Positions 38,873 through 51,600 of a stretch of 64,000 nucleotides of DNA are shown piece after piece. Position 1 is the stretch's first letter; the number at the start of each line of letters is the position of its first letter. Under the pieces are notes generated by a model, which was not told where the DNA came from, ran no database searches, and was given only the letters and a program-made list of their open reading frames with translations. The position numbers and the translations under genes are program-made. This DNA is from Nymphaea colorata (taxonomy: Eukaryota; Streptophyta; Magnoliopsida; Nymphaeales; Nymphaeaceae): positions 33,451,934 through 33,515,933 of the forward strand of contig NC_045138.2 of assembly GCF_008831285.2 (NCBI RefSeq). The letters run 5' to 3'.

Positions 38873-39252
38873 TTGGACCACTGCAAGTGCCTCTGCGGGT
38901 TCGAGCCTGCATTTTTGACAGATTGGGACCTAAATGATTGGTCTGGAAGGTGCAGCAGGAAGAAAAAGTTGGGCTGCGAAACCGACCAGTTTGCCTTGCA
39001 GACGGGGATGAGGCGTCCTTCCAATCCCAGTGTTGTAACAGTAGCGGAAAGCACCGAGGGATGTAGATCGGCTTGCTCGAAAGCTTCCTCATTGTTCTTA
39101 TCAGCACAGCAAGTGTTCCCTGTGGAAAGGAGATATTTTCGATCTACAACAGTTGTCTGATGGAAGTGTTGACGATATTTACATTCGACTAGCAGAGTTT
39201 GAGACACCCAACAATGAGCCCGCTTCCCTGATCAATGGGTCAAAAATTGGAG
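38873..39252 (+). pseudogene. S-domain receptor kinase ectodomain relic (EGF-like and PAN region)
   Basis: Reads CKCLCGFEP...W...DWSGRCSRKKKLGC, then EGC...C, and after a frameshift near 39100 CSLWKGDIFDLQQLSDG and VDDIYIRLAEF. This is the end of the extracellular exon of G-type lectin S-receptor kinases. It closes with GGA G|GTAATT, a phase-1 donor, as such first exons do. The lectin part is missing and no transmembrane or kinase exon follows, so it is a fragment. Confidence 0.8.
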
Positions 39253-39884
39253 GTAATTTCAGGCTAGTATGCGTCTAATTAAGAGACAGAACGAGAGAGA
39301 GTTGCCCCCAATGGCCTAATACAGCTTGCTGTTCACGCATCTCACCTGATAGATATTTGATTTGCATGGTCCCGTTCTTGAAGCTAGTGAAGAGAGAAGC
39401 AGGATAAGTAACCATGGCCGTCATTGTCAAAATATTGACCATGACAATGTGTTGCCGACAGCCAAAAACCCAAGGAAAAAACAATCTTCTATTTAGTTCG
39501 CAGCAATTTCAGATCCTCGTCCGTCCTTAAAAGGCAAACCATTTTTGTGAACCTGCATGAGAAATAAAAGATTACAAGACAAACAAACATAAAAGAGAGA
39601 ATTGCACAAGAAGAAAAACAGACAAGTTTTACTTTCTCACTATTCAAACTAAGGAGTTTTCGAATTCTCTCAAGCTTGCTTCTGTCTAAGACACTCGCCT
39701 ATATGAGGAAGTAGAGATTGCCAAGTTCAGTTTCTTTTTTGGTTAGTCGCGGGAAGACAAATCTGAATGGTTGTAACTCTATTTACTGACGATGGTGATG
39801 TGTTTGAATCCTTGACACATCTTTTCATTGAACATGCAGGTTCTATCGGCAATGGAAGCAACACCGACTCTCCCACAAGCATGA
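39253..39884. other. Intergenic, no gene recognised
   Basis: Only short frames without family features. Confidence 0.4.
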
Positions 39885-40215
39885 CAAGAACGGAAGACAT
39901 GAAATGGCAAAACCCACCGCTATATGTCAGTAGCGGGGAACAAATGAATCGGTATAAAGCTATAGCAGTGAGTTACCTCGCCGCTAGACAAACTTATACC
40001 AGCGATTGTCTTCCCCGCTATATCCCACTTATAGCGGTGACAATTAGCCTCGTTATAAATATTCACCGCTATAGGTCTACAGCGGTGATGTTATGCACCG
40101 GTATATCATATTATAGCCAATTTTACAACCAACAAGAAATACAGCCATTATCATTTGAAGCGCACACCTCAATTATGAGGCGTGCACCTCAGGTGCCGGC
40201 TCACCTCTCTTCCTC
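39885..40215. mobile_element. CACTA-like subterminal repeat cluster (second)
   Basis: Shares AAGAACGGAAGACATG and repeated TATAGCGGTGA/TCACCGCTATA and ACCGGTATA motifs with 20110-20330, and ends with a GCGCACACCTC...GGCGTGCACCTC palindromic stretch. Termini not found. Confidence 0.45.
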
Positions 40216-40319
40216 TTTATTTTGTGATTAATGCTCATCATATTTCATAATTCTTTTGTTTACTTTTTGGTGCAACAATGACGAATAAGAAGGGGATTGC
40301 TAACATATCCAACAAGGTT

Positions 40320-41020
40320 GATGCTTATACAGATTTATCTGTTTCATAAACTAGCTACTAAAAATGAACTTAGCATTTTGATTTTTGCACACACACTCTG
40401 TTCATACTGAGAGTTCCTAATATTGGATATTTTGTCATCCTAATTTGCTTCATTGGTCAAAAGCTGCGGTCCAACATCATTTCCTATATCAATTATCGAA
40501 TTTCCTTTAACAGTGAAATTACGATCAGTTACCTCTACCTGACATATACAATGCAAAGTGCTTGGAGGAAATCGTGTCGAACATGGGATTGCCTGAGGGT
40601 GCTTCGCACAGAAATGAAGGACATGTTTTGAGGAATCAGCCTCAGTTTGATGACTAAGATCTTGAATGTTTGTGATCAATACCTGCTTGTGAGGTTCCAG
40701 AGATATCCTTCACAACAAAAGTGTGCATGAGCAATCCAACGACAACCACCATTCACCTTTAGTAGTTATATCATTGTCATCCTTTATATTGCTGTCCGGA
40801 AGCCTCTTCGTGTTTGCATGAAAAAAATACAACAAAATTATTTCCCTTAAATTCCCCTCTAGAACAGAAACGTCCCTACAGCTGATAAATTATGGATCTC
40901 AAAACCAAACATATAGTGACCATGAACCATAGAGATTTTCACAGAGATCAACAAGATTATGTCCAATAATTGAAGTTTTGAACCGTTAACCACAGAGATT
41001 TTCACAGAATAGTGTTAACT
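40320..41020. repeat. Dispersed repeat, copy 2 (partner at 20560-21420)
   Basis: Diverged second copy, shorter because of deletions (for example the segment equal to 21035-21095 is missing). Confidence 0.55.
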
Positions 41021-41419
41021 GACAGTGAGGTGCTATACAGGAAAAGATAACTGTAGTGAGGAAACCGAACAAAAAAAATAAGACCGAAACACTGGCGGCA
41101 AAAGCAAGTGGCTCGATTCTCATTCAATTGTTGATTTTCCTAAATCCGATCCTTAAAAACCAGAACAAGTCAAGGTCGGAACCCTAGGACATCCCCACAA
41201 CAATCATGCACACTACAAGAAGACCAAGTACGACTAAAATCGAAACCCTTGTGATTGCTTCTAAAGATCCGTTGAAATCAAACCCTCTTCTCCGTTTGAT
41301 GTTAAATTAGAACTTTCCTATTTCAATTAGGTCCATAATTTGACAAAGGCATGAACCTTAATGAGCAAGCCACATAAGATCAACGACAGACAACACAGAA
41401 TTAGCGAAGACCAAAGCCT

Positions 41420-44400
41420 AAAAAAGCTTAACGATCGCGCCAATGCACACAAATGAGAGATTGGAAGCGTAAAGAGTTCAAATGCGCGTAAATAGTTAAA
41501 TACAAGGTATTAACTATTCCATGGCACAAAAAATCCAAAAACAAAAACCAAAGAGTTTCTAACGGACAGAATGCATAACTCGGTTTCTAATGGACAGACT
41601 TTCTGATGGGAGAGAATGCATAGCTAAAGAAAAAACAAAACAACCAACAAAAAGCCAAGGCACAATAAACTAAAAAAACCAACATAAATAGACTGAAAAA
41701 TCCAATGCAAACAGACTGAAAAATCCAATGCAAATAGACTTAACATCATAAACCTTTCATCTTAAGAAAATCATAATTCATAAATGATAAAATCATAAAA
41801 GTAAAACAAAGACAACTGAAAATAAGGCCTTAGCTGAATAGCTATGCACAGCAGCATAATATTTATTCACCAAACATTGAATCTCACGTCTATAAATTAT
41901 GAAATACGAACTATTATTAAGTTATAGTGTAATACTATACAAACCCCTTCTATGGAAACAAAATATGAAGCTAAAACATCAGTCGTCAGCCGAAGAACTA
42001 TGTACAAAACATGGATTCCACAGCAATTAAAAAAAAAATCAGAAGTACATGTAACGCATCAACTATTACACAGCACAGAAAATCTAAAAACAAAAACCAA
42101 AGAGTTTCTAACGGACAGAATGCATAGCTTAGTTTCTACCAAATAGAGCTTCTGACGGGAAAAATGCATAGCTTAAAAAAAAAAAAAACCAAAACAACCA
42201 ACAAAAAACCATGGCACAATAAATTAAAAAATCCAATATAAAAAGACTGAAAAATCCAATGCAAATAGATTGAATAATCTAGTGCAAATAGACGTAAATA
42301 AAAAATCTTTCATCTAATAAAAAATTATAATTCATAAATCATAAAATCATCAAAGTAAAACAAAGTCAACTGAAAATAAGGTCTTAGCTGAATAGATATG
42401 CACAACAGCATAATATTTATTCACCAAACATCGAGTCTCACGTCTATAAAGTATGAAATACTAACTATTATTAAGATATAGTGTCATACTATATTAACCC
42501 CTTCTATAGCAACGAAACATCGAAGTAAAAGATCAGTCTTCAACAGAAGAGCTATGCACAAAACATGGATTCCACAAAAATAAAAAAAAATCAGAAATAC
42601 GCATATAATTAAACAAAAATTATAAAGTTTGAAACACTAACTATTATTAAGTTATAGTGTAATACAAATTAACCCCTTCTATGGAAACAAAACATCAAAC
42701 AAAAAAATCAGTCTTCAGCCAAAGAGCTATGCACAAAACATGGATTCCACAGAAATTAAAAAAAAATCAGAAATACACATAAGGTGTTAACTATCCCATG
42801 GCAAAGAAAATCCAAAAACAAAAACCAAAGAGTTTCTAATGGACAGAGTTTCTGATGGGAGAGAATGCATAGCTAAAGAAAAAACAAAACAACAAAAAGC
42901 CTAGGCACAATAAACTAAAAAACCCAACAAAAATAGACAGAAAAATACAATGCAAATAGACAGAAAAATCGAAAGCAAACAGACTGAAAAATCCAATGCA
43001 AATAGACTTAACATCATAAATCTTTCATCTTAAAAAAATCATATTTCATAAATCATAAAATCATAAAAGTAAAACAAAGACATCTGAAAATAAGGCCTTA
43101 GCAGAATAGCTCTGCACAACAGCATAATATTTATTCACCAAACATTGAGTCTCACATCTATAAAGTATGAAATAATAACTATTATTAAGTTAAAGTGTCA
43201 TACTATATTAAACCCCTTCTATAGAAAGGAAACATCGAACTAAAAGATATGAACAAAACATAGATTACAGATAAATTTAAAATAAATAAATAAATCAGAC
43301 ATACACATAACGCATTAACTATTTCACAGAACAGAAAATCCAAGAACATAAACCAAAGAGTTTCTAACTGACAGAATGCATAGGTCAGTTTCTAACAGAC
43401 AGAGCTTCAGACGGGACAGAAAGCATAGCTAAAAACAAAAAAAAAAACCCACAAAAATCCAAGGCACAATATATTTAAAAAATCCAACACCAATGCAAAT
43501 AGACTGAAAAATATAATCCAAATAGACGTAACATCATAAATCTTTCATCTTAAAGAAAATGATAATTCATAAATGATAAAATCATAAATGATAAAATCAT
43601 AAAAAGCAAAACAAAGACAACTGAAAATAAGGCGTTAGCTCAATAGTTATGCACAACAGCATACTATTTATTCGCCAAACATTGAATCTCACGTCTATAA
43701 AGTATACTAACTATTATTAAGTTATCGAGTTATACTATATTAACCCCTTCTATAGAAACGAAACATCGAACTAAAAAATCAGTCTTCAGCCGAACAACAA
43801 GGTACAAAACATGGATTCCACAAAAATAAAAAGAAAAAAATCAGAAATACACGTAACACATTAACTATTCCATGGTAAAGAAAGTCCAAAAACAAAAACG
43901 AAAGAGTTTCTAACCGACAGAATGCATAGCTCCGTTTCTAACAGACAGGGCTTCCGATGGGACAGAATGCAAAGTTAAAAAAAAAAACCAAAACAACCAA
44001 CAAAATGCCAAGACACAATAAATTAAAAAATCCAACACAAATAGGCAGAAAAATCCAATGCAAATAGACTGATCCAAAAAGACGTAACGTCATAAATCTT
44101 TCATCTTAAAAAAAATGATAATTCATAAATGATAAAATCATAAAAGCAAAACAAAGACAACTGAAAATAAGGCCTTAGCTGAATAGCTATGCACAACAGC
44201 ATAAACAATCCAGGCTCTAATACCATGAAAACATGACTGATACCAGTCACATACACAAACCCAAAACAATCTCACAATGATGGGCACTAACGCCAAATCA
44301 CAAAGGAAATGGAGAATGAGAATAATGTAATTGAAATCCGACGAAGCTGTAAAAAAAGAATATTTACAAAAAATATCATGGTCTATATATACATCCAAAA

Positions 44401-44990
44401 GAATAAAAAACAACGAAGTATGAGAAGAACCACCCACTGGACTAGCTCCAACTCAGCTGAAAATATAATAATACAGAAAAATAAAGAATCTAAAAAAGTT
44501 ACATATATTCACTTATACAGTATGCATATTAAATGTACACCCATCCACCCACACACACATATGTATATATGAGGCTTTCATATGTATTAAACACAAAAAA
44601 GATCATGCATAATATATATAAGAAAAACTGTCAATCCTAGTGATTGTTCAACTGTTTTCACAAAAGAACAATACCTCCTAATAAAAAATTTTCCATATTG
44701 ATCTTGAAAGAAGTCCATGAACCATCCACATGACCTGCTGCCCATGACAAAGTAGCCTGGCAATGGTAAATGTACAAAGGTCAATCGCGGGTTAATTACT
44801 GTAAGGATTTGAAATACAAGTAACGCGTTAACTATTCCACGGCACAGAAAATCCAAAAACAAAAACCAAAGAGTTTCTAACGGACAGAATGCATAGCTAA
44901 ACAAAAAAAAAACAAAACAACCAACAAAAAACCAAGGCACAATAAACTAAAAGATCCAACACAAGTAGACTGAAAATCCATGCAAATAGA
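41420..44990. repeat. Tandem array of ~550-bp units, AT-rich
   Basis: The landmark AAAGAGTTTCTAA recurs at about 41550, 42100, 42828, 43355, 43901 and 44868. Other landmarks also recur in order (AAATCCAATGCAAATAGA, GGCCTTAGCTGAATAG, ACCCCTTCTATGGAAAC). Units vary from about 527 to 730 bp through partial duplications, and the array is interrupted at 44216-44815 by an LTR-like block. No coding capacity. Confidence 0.9.
44216..44815 (-). mobile_element. LTR-like block 1 with primer-binding-site-like motif
   Basis: A ~600-bp block interrupting the 550-bp array and repeated at 45737-46368. On the minus strand the block ends ...TTTTCA directly before TGGTATTAGAGCC, which resembles the initiator-tRNA-Met primer-binding site after the 5' LTR of Copia elements. 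The far end is not a clear TG terminus and no gag/pol is seen. Confidence 0.5.
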
Positions 44991-44999
44991 CTGAAAAAT

Positions 45000-45730
45000 C
45001 CATCGTTTGTAATCGAACCCTACCGCTGTGGCTGCTTCTCGCCGGTCGGAGATCTGCTGGGTGCCGGAAAACGCACCGGTCCGTAATCAAGTACCACCTT
45101 TGTGGTTGCCGCTCACAGGAAATCGGTCAAGGGAGAAACGCCGCTGAGTCTTTCCATCGGACTGGCGTGTTGGAAGTCGGAAATTTGCAAATCCCTAAAT
45201 GCCGACGAGTTTTCCTGTTTAGACTTATTTCCTCTCTGTCGATGAAGGCTTTTTAACTTTTAACTTTAAAGTTTTATAAAGTTTATTCCGCATCTATCAT
45301 TAAAATCGTTTTAGAATTACAAATGATGCCACCGTGGGCTCCAAACTGAACAAGCGTAAAAGAAGACGCGAAGAAAACGCGTTGCAAATCAAAATCTCGC
45401 GTTTTTTATTTTATTTTCGAAAATACAGCGGTTTTTGTGACTTTTTATCAAATTCTGAAATGAAATAGCAGATAATTCATTTGATAATCAGTTCTGTTCT
45501 TGTGAGCATAAAAACTGTGTATTATCTTGTCATTAAAACATAGAATCAAAGCAAACAAAAAAAAACGCACTACTTGTGAAGCCTGGTAACAAGCGGTCTC
45601 TTCTCGAATGAAGAAATTCAATGTGCTAGAATGGTTTCATGCTTTCTGACTGAAATTATACATAGGTTTGAAGTGGGCATAGATTCACTTAAAAAAGCAC
45701 GTCAACCTGCAAATATTCAGTATGAAAAAA
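45000..45730. other. Intergenic between array and LTR-like block
   Basis: GC-richer text at 45003-45240 gives way to AT-rich sequence. No family recognised. Confidence 0.4.
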
Positions 45731-45736
45731 AAAGAA

Positions 45737-46368
45737 TTCAGGCTCTAATACCACTAAAACATGACTGATAACAGTTACATACACAAACCCACAACAATCT
45801 CACAATGATGAGCACTAACGCCAAATCACAAAGGAAATGGAGAATGAGAATAATGTAATTGAAATCCGAAGAAGCTGTAAAAACAGAATATTTACAAAAA
45901 GATATCATGGTCTATATATACATCCAAAAGAATGAAAAACAACGAAGTATGAGAAGAACCACCCACTGGACTAGCTCCAACTCAGCTGAAAATATAATAA
46001 TACAGAAAAATAAAGAATCTAAAAAAGCTACATATATTCACGTATACATGTATGCATATTAAATGTACACCCATCCACCCACACACACACACACACATGT
46101 ATATATGAGGCTCTCATATGTATTAAACACAAAAAAGATCATGCATAATATATAAAAGAAAAACTGTCAATCCTACTGATTGTTCAACTGTTTTCACAAA
46201 AGAACAGTACCTCCTAATAAAAAATTTTCCATATTGAACTTGAAAGAAGTCCATGAACCATCCGGACCACTAGTTGCCATCACATGACCTGCTGCCCATG
46301 ACAAAGTAGCCTGGTAATGGTAAATGCACGAAGGTCAATCGCAGGTTAACTACTGTAAGGATTTGAAA
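45737..46368 (-). mobile_element. LTR-like block 2
   Basis: Second copy of 44216-44815, about 1.5 kb away in the same orientation, with a short insertion near 46262-46285 and a longer CA microsatellite. If the two are LTRs of one element, its interior has lost all coding sequence. Confidence 0.5.
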
Positions 46369-46609
46369 GACCCATTTCTAGCTATAGACAACAAGAAATA
46401 AGTGAGTTGCACACATCATGACAAAAAAATTGGCTCTGGTTCTGTATACAAATTAACACTTATGTCCCACACACATCTTGAAAGTGGCTTTGGTTCTGTA
46501 TACAAATTAACACTTATGTCCCTCTCTCACTTTCTCTCTCTCTCCCCCCCTTCTTTAGATGTGTGTGGGTGTAAGTGTGCGTGTGTATATATATATATAT
46601 GAAATTTGT

Positions 46610-47600
46610 GCTCCATTATTTAGATTCTATATGAATCCAAATCAACAGTTTTTAAAAACTGGCAGAAATCTTATTAATCCATTATTGAAATGGCATAAAG
46701 GGTGATAAATAGTGGACTTCTCAAAGGCATGATGACATTGTCTCATACAGACTATTTGAGGCTTATGAGAATTCAAGTGCTTCTGGTGGACAATCTGCTT
46801 GTTGGATTTTCAGTCATTGACGAAAAGGAAAAACAGATAATAAGTTCGCAATTTTGTTATTGGAAGGGTATGCTGGAAGGAGTGCAAGAAGTAGCGGTCA
46901 AGTGGCTACCCATGGGGTCTAAAGGAGACATTATGGAGTTCATGAATGAAGTGAGATTAGTAGCAAGGCATCAACATATAAACCTGGTACAACTTATAGG
47001 CAGCTTTGTTGAAGAGGAAGTGAAGAGAAGAGAAGAGAAGAGAGGATTTTGGCTTATGAATACATGCCCAACAGAAGCCTCGACATATTCCTGTTTGGTT
47101 TGTTTCTCTTGCCTCTGTCTTCATGCCTTTGTTGCAATCACATTTAGATGTTGCACTGGACATGATTTAAATGTAAAACAATGAGAATTAAGGTCCAGTA
47201 ACTGGTTTCCTAAGTCAAATATTGGAAGCTGAGAAAGGCCGCGACCGACCAACACACTGAATTAAATTTTACAGATCAAACAAGTAAAGAAAACCAAAAC
47301 AGGACGCCTTCCTTATTTATAAACAATACTAACAGATCAATGCCGTCATGTCTCGTGAATGTGAAAAAATATAATTACGAGAACTTACATCAAATTTGAA
47401 TGGTAATAGGCATATTTGAAGGTATGGGAATCTTGTATTTAACTGCCTGAATTATGTATAAAAAAGAAGCCGAACGAAGCACTTCTAATTCAAGCTAGTT
47501 CTTCTTAAACAACAAGAACGGAAGACATGCTTGGCCAAAACCACCGTTATAGCTCAATACCGGCGACGAAGACTACCGGTATTTTTTTATATCGGTGCTT
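46610..47600. repeat. Dispersed ~1-kb repeat carrying a kinase exon (copy B)
   Basis: Near-identical partner of 19195-20190, including flanks on both sides of the kinase fragment and the start of the CACTA-like cluster at 47525-47600. Confidence 0.75.
46867..47097 (+). pseudogene. Receptor-kinase exon 4 fragment (copy B)
   Basis: Reads [34 protein letters not shown], then after an expanded GAAGA run the frame is lost, with YEYMPNRSLDIFLFG in another frame. 231 bp against 211 in intact genes. Confidence 0.8.
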
Positions 47601-48600
47601 TTCCTCTCCAGAAGATGCTCATAATATTGTTGTCAGAGAAGTAGCCTACGTTTCTTGCTTATTAGCTGTATGGTCAAATGAAAATTGCACTCTTACATTT
47701 ACCTGAACAGTCTTGAAGATTCTTTTTTCTTCTCCTTAACTTCTTTTGTTATTGGCAAGATTTACCTTTTCTCTTTCGGTTTTTCACTTATCCTTTGCTG
47801 CAATGTTCCTCACACGATCAGCAACATTATTCTGATGCATTTCTTTCTCATTTCTCTTTTGCCTTTCTTCAATTTTCACCGTCTTTGTTAGCTCTTATAT
47901 GACCTTGCCCCCACCAACAGAGCTATTACCAAATGATAATAGATCTTCCTCCATGCTTGTCTAAACAGACTTTCATTCGTTTAAAGTTATAGTTACAAAT
48001 AATGTTTGAGAGTTTTAAATGGTGAGGTTTTTCTGTGAGCTTAAAAAAAAGAGAAATATGATACATTTTTAAAAATTTTAAAAAACTAAAAGTGGGAGAA
48101 AATAAAACAAATGAGAAATTAATAACACAAACATCAAAAAATAAGTAGATTTGCAACAAATAAAAAATAAAAAAACTATTTGACATTTAAAAAAACTGAA
48201 AAATGAAAAAACTAAAAAAAAAACTAACAAATCGCATTAAAAATGCCTTTATTTCGTTTTTAATTATTTTTCAAAAAAACACATTTTTTTAGTTTAAAAA
48301 CGACCACTTAATTTATCGCATTTTTTTCGAAAAAAAGCGTTTTCTGTCACTAGGCTGACTAACTAAACTCCTCCACAGTTGGGAATCTTTTGTTACATCA
48401 CCACGAAGAAACATATAACTTATATTTGTTTTGAAGTCGGTTTTTAGTATATCATCTTGGGCTATAGCGGTGACTAGTCACTGCGGTAGATCTGGCGGTC
48501 GTCGTGTCCACTCCAGAGAAGCTACTTTGGTGTTGCTTTGTTAAGTAGTGCATCTATACCGGTGATGCATTCACCGCTTCATAAAAGTGAGTTGGTTAAA
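47600..48600. mobile_element. Possible small CACTA-like element interior and right end
   Basis: A second cluster of TATAGCGGTGA and ATACCGGTGATGCATTCACCGC motifs at 48455-48600 faces the cluster at 47525-47600, so 47525-48600 may be one non-autonomous element. Its interior has an A-rich repeat (48050-48345) also found at 62740-62985. Termini unverified. Confidence 0.35.
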
Positions 48601-51600
48601 AGTTGGAATGAGATGAGATTTTGATTGTGATTAAAAGCTGATATGACATATGTTTTCCACGGTTTATATTTGATCAAAGATCAGAAATAGTGAATCTGAT
48701 CCAATCTAAACCATTGAATGTGATGGAATTGTCACTCATGTCTCTCTAAAAATCAAATTTCTGTAATTAACTTATGATTAAGCAAACAAGTTGGCGCATC
48801 CACTTAATATGACACAACTTTGATGAGGTATGAAATGTCTTTCATCACATCTCATTAATTATATAAAAGGACAATGGAAACAAATAAACTTTGCTATGTA
48901 GCAACTATAAAATTATTATAAAGGCACTTACAGTGTGCAATTTTATAACTTTTCAATATAAAAAAAGGAATAAGGCGCTAAACATGGTAATAGCAAGACA
49001 GAAAAATACAAAGTTAACCCAATCAATGTAATCTGAAAATTATAACTCAATTGAAAAACAAGCTTCTTCTTTCGCCGCTTTATGCCATTTCTTACATACG
49101 AATTTTTTTTTAAAATTATTTAAATTAAATAATTACTTAGTATTCATTTTGAAAAAAGAATGTCCATACCCATTAAACGTTTCTTTGGGGCAAATCGAAT
49201 TTCTTTTTTGCTGCCCATTAAACGTGAGTTGAAGAAAATGTCCGTTGGACGATTTTTCCGCAAACATACTTCCGGAAATTTCGGATCCACTTTCCTGTTC
49301 GATGAAAAAGACCGTTATGGCTGGCATGGTGAGCATCGGCTTCTGCCGCAGCCGCCGTCCTCCTCCTTGCAGCTTCCTTCTCTCTCCTCTAGTCCTGCAG
49401 CTTCGTGGGTGAGCGGAACGGCGTCGGCGGTAAACAGTTTTCGTCCGGCGACATCTGCTCCGTGTGGCGGCTGCCGTGAAGGTCTTCAAAGCTCCTCCGG
49501 AAGCCTGCTTCGAAAGGGACTGGTTAAGAAGGCGCTGGAGCTCTTCGTGTTCTACAAAGGTTTTGTTACTTTCGTCCTATTCTTCACCAACGGAGAGCTC
49601 CGAGATTTCCACCGACTGCAGGTTCCTCTCCCTCCCCCCACCTCTCTCTCTCTTGCGATGAATTAGATTGTTGTGTTCTGTCCTGCTATTTCCCTGTCAT
49701 ATTTCTCCTCTCTTACCTTGTTCAGGTTGGATAGATTTGAGCGATCTTTTCCTCGCTCTCATCTTCGAAGTTGAGGGTCTTCTATTCCTGCCTCTAGTCG
49801 CTGATTATTTTAGTCCATAGGCATCCGGTTTTTTTGTTTCGTGAGGTTGAGATTCCCTGATTTCCTTTGTTTTGTTGTTTGGCATGGTCGTGTTTTTTAA
49901 GGGCTTTTATTTTCTGACCCGAGAATGGTGTTTTCGTTTTCTGCCGACCGTTTAGGGGCTTACACTCTGTTCCATGAATGAAACCCCGCAGCGTTTTCTT
50001 TTAATAGAATTTGGCAGCAGAACATGGTTTGGCAGTGTCTCAGACATGAGGCGATAAGCCATGTTTTGCCATACTTGAAGCACTGTTGTAAGGACGATTC
50101 CTAAATCGAAAATGCAGGCTGTTTTATGGTGAAATCGAGTAATTTTATGAGAATTTTTTTACATTGAAGGTGCGGTTAGGAGCTTGGCAGCACCGTTGAT
50201 ACGTTTTCTTGTTTCAAGTTCTGTTTTACGTTCTGACGGTCATTAGTGAGATAGGTTTAGAACGACAGGTTTTGGACTTTCAATTTTTCTTTTTTGCTGA
50301 CATGAAACTAAAACCATGTACACCTGGTTCTAACGTCAAAATGAGCGTTTTTTGAACTAGTTGTGATGCTCAAAAAATATTCGGTAACATGGATTTGGCA
50401 TCACTCAAGCATCTTAAAATTTTAGCTATGGACATTGGTGTCTCGAAGTAAAGAAGAAGAAGGAAAATGAAGGCCAACTTCTTGGGAATTAATTGACAGG
50501 AACTCGAGTTTCAAACTCTGATACTGCAGCGTAGATGGAATTCTGTCTCTGTATTAGAGTGGTGTTGCATTGTTTTATGTGATATAAATGAGGGGGTCTG
50601 ACTAACAGGATTTGTTTACATGCTCAACTTCTGAAATTTCACCTTGACAGTAGTTTCAGATACATTTTTCACTTCAGTATGGTCTGAGTCAGGTGTTTTC
50701 TAATTCCTGTTAGTGGATTTCTGCTAATGAGATGACCACTTCAATGCTCGACAAGGATAAGCTTGCAGACTGCTCTTATGTTAGATCTTTCATATGTGTG
50801 TATATGTAGATCTTGTGTTTGCCATTGTAAGGAAGCTTTTTCCACATCTTTTGGTGATATTCAATTATATTTTTCATTCTTTATTTTCTTGGTGACTTGG
50901 CATTGGTGCCTTTCATTGAGTTTCATTGTAGTTTACATATGACACTATTGTGACTCACATTTTTATGGTATAGCTCTGGTTTGGTCTTTGATTTGCTGAT
51001 TGTGGATACAGCTTTTTTGTTGGCTCATAAATGTGGTGTTCACCAACTCTTGGTGAATTATTGAAGCTACAAGTTGTCGATGGGCCAAACTTTTGTGCAA
51101 TCTAAACCTAGTCGTTTGTTTAGGGAGAGAATGTGCTTTACCCAATTGTTTGAAACTTCCAATTAGTTGAGGACCTGACACTTATGAGAACCCTTCACCC
51201 TTAAACCAAGATTTTGTGTAGAATACCCTACTTTTAGAGGAGAGTTGATGTAGTTCATTCTTCTACCCAACAAATCCATCTGGTTTCATAGACACTCCTC
51301 TCTTTAGGCAGATGAGTTTCTACTTCTGGGTGATATACCATTTGATGTCAAGAAGTTTTTTGAAAGTGAAAATTTTTAATTTTACCTAAAAACATTTTTA
51401 AAATGTTTTCTCACATAATGATATACCTTCATCTTATTCCTAATACCTCATCGAGTAGAAGGAAAAAATTTCATGTTTTTGTTGCCAATCATTAGAAAAG
51501 GAAATTTGCAAAGATCCTGGATATGAGCAGTGAAGAAAAATTCAATGAAGCTGAGAAAGTCAAGACTATGAGAGGCTATTGACTTAAGCGATCAAACGTC

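Noticed and set aside
41209-41224. CACTACAAGAAG as a CACTA terminus
   Set aside because: A single occurrence without a matching inverted end or subterminal repeats next to it.
46702-47184. Functional 160-aa kinase-like protein
   Set aside because: It is only kinase exon 4 with a frameshift in a GAAGA run and no catalytic or activation segments; it is part of a dispersed repeat.
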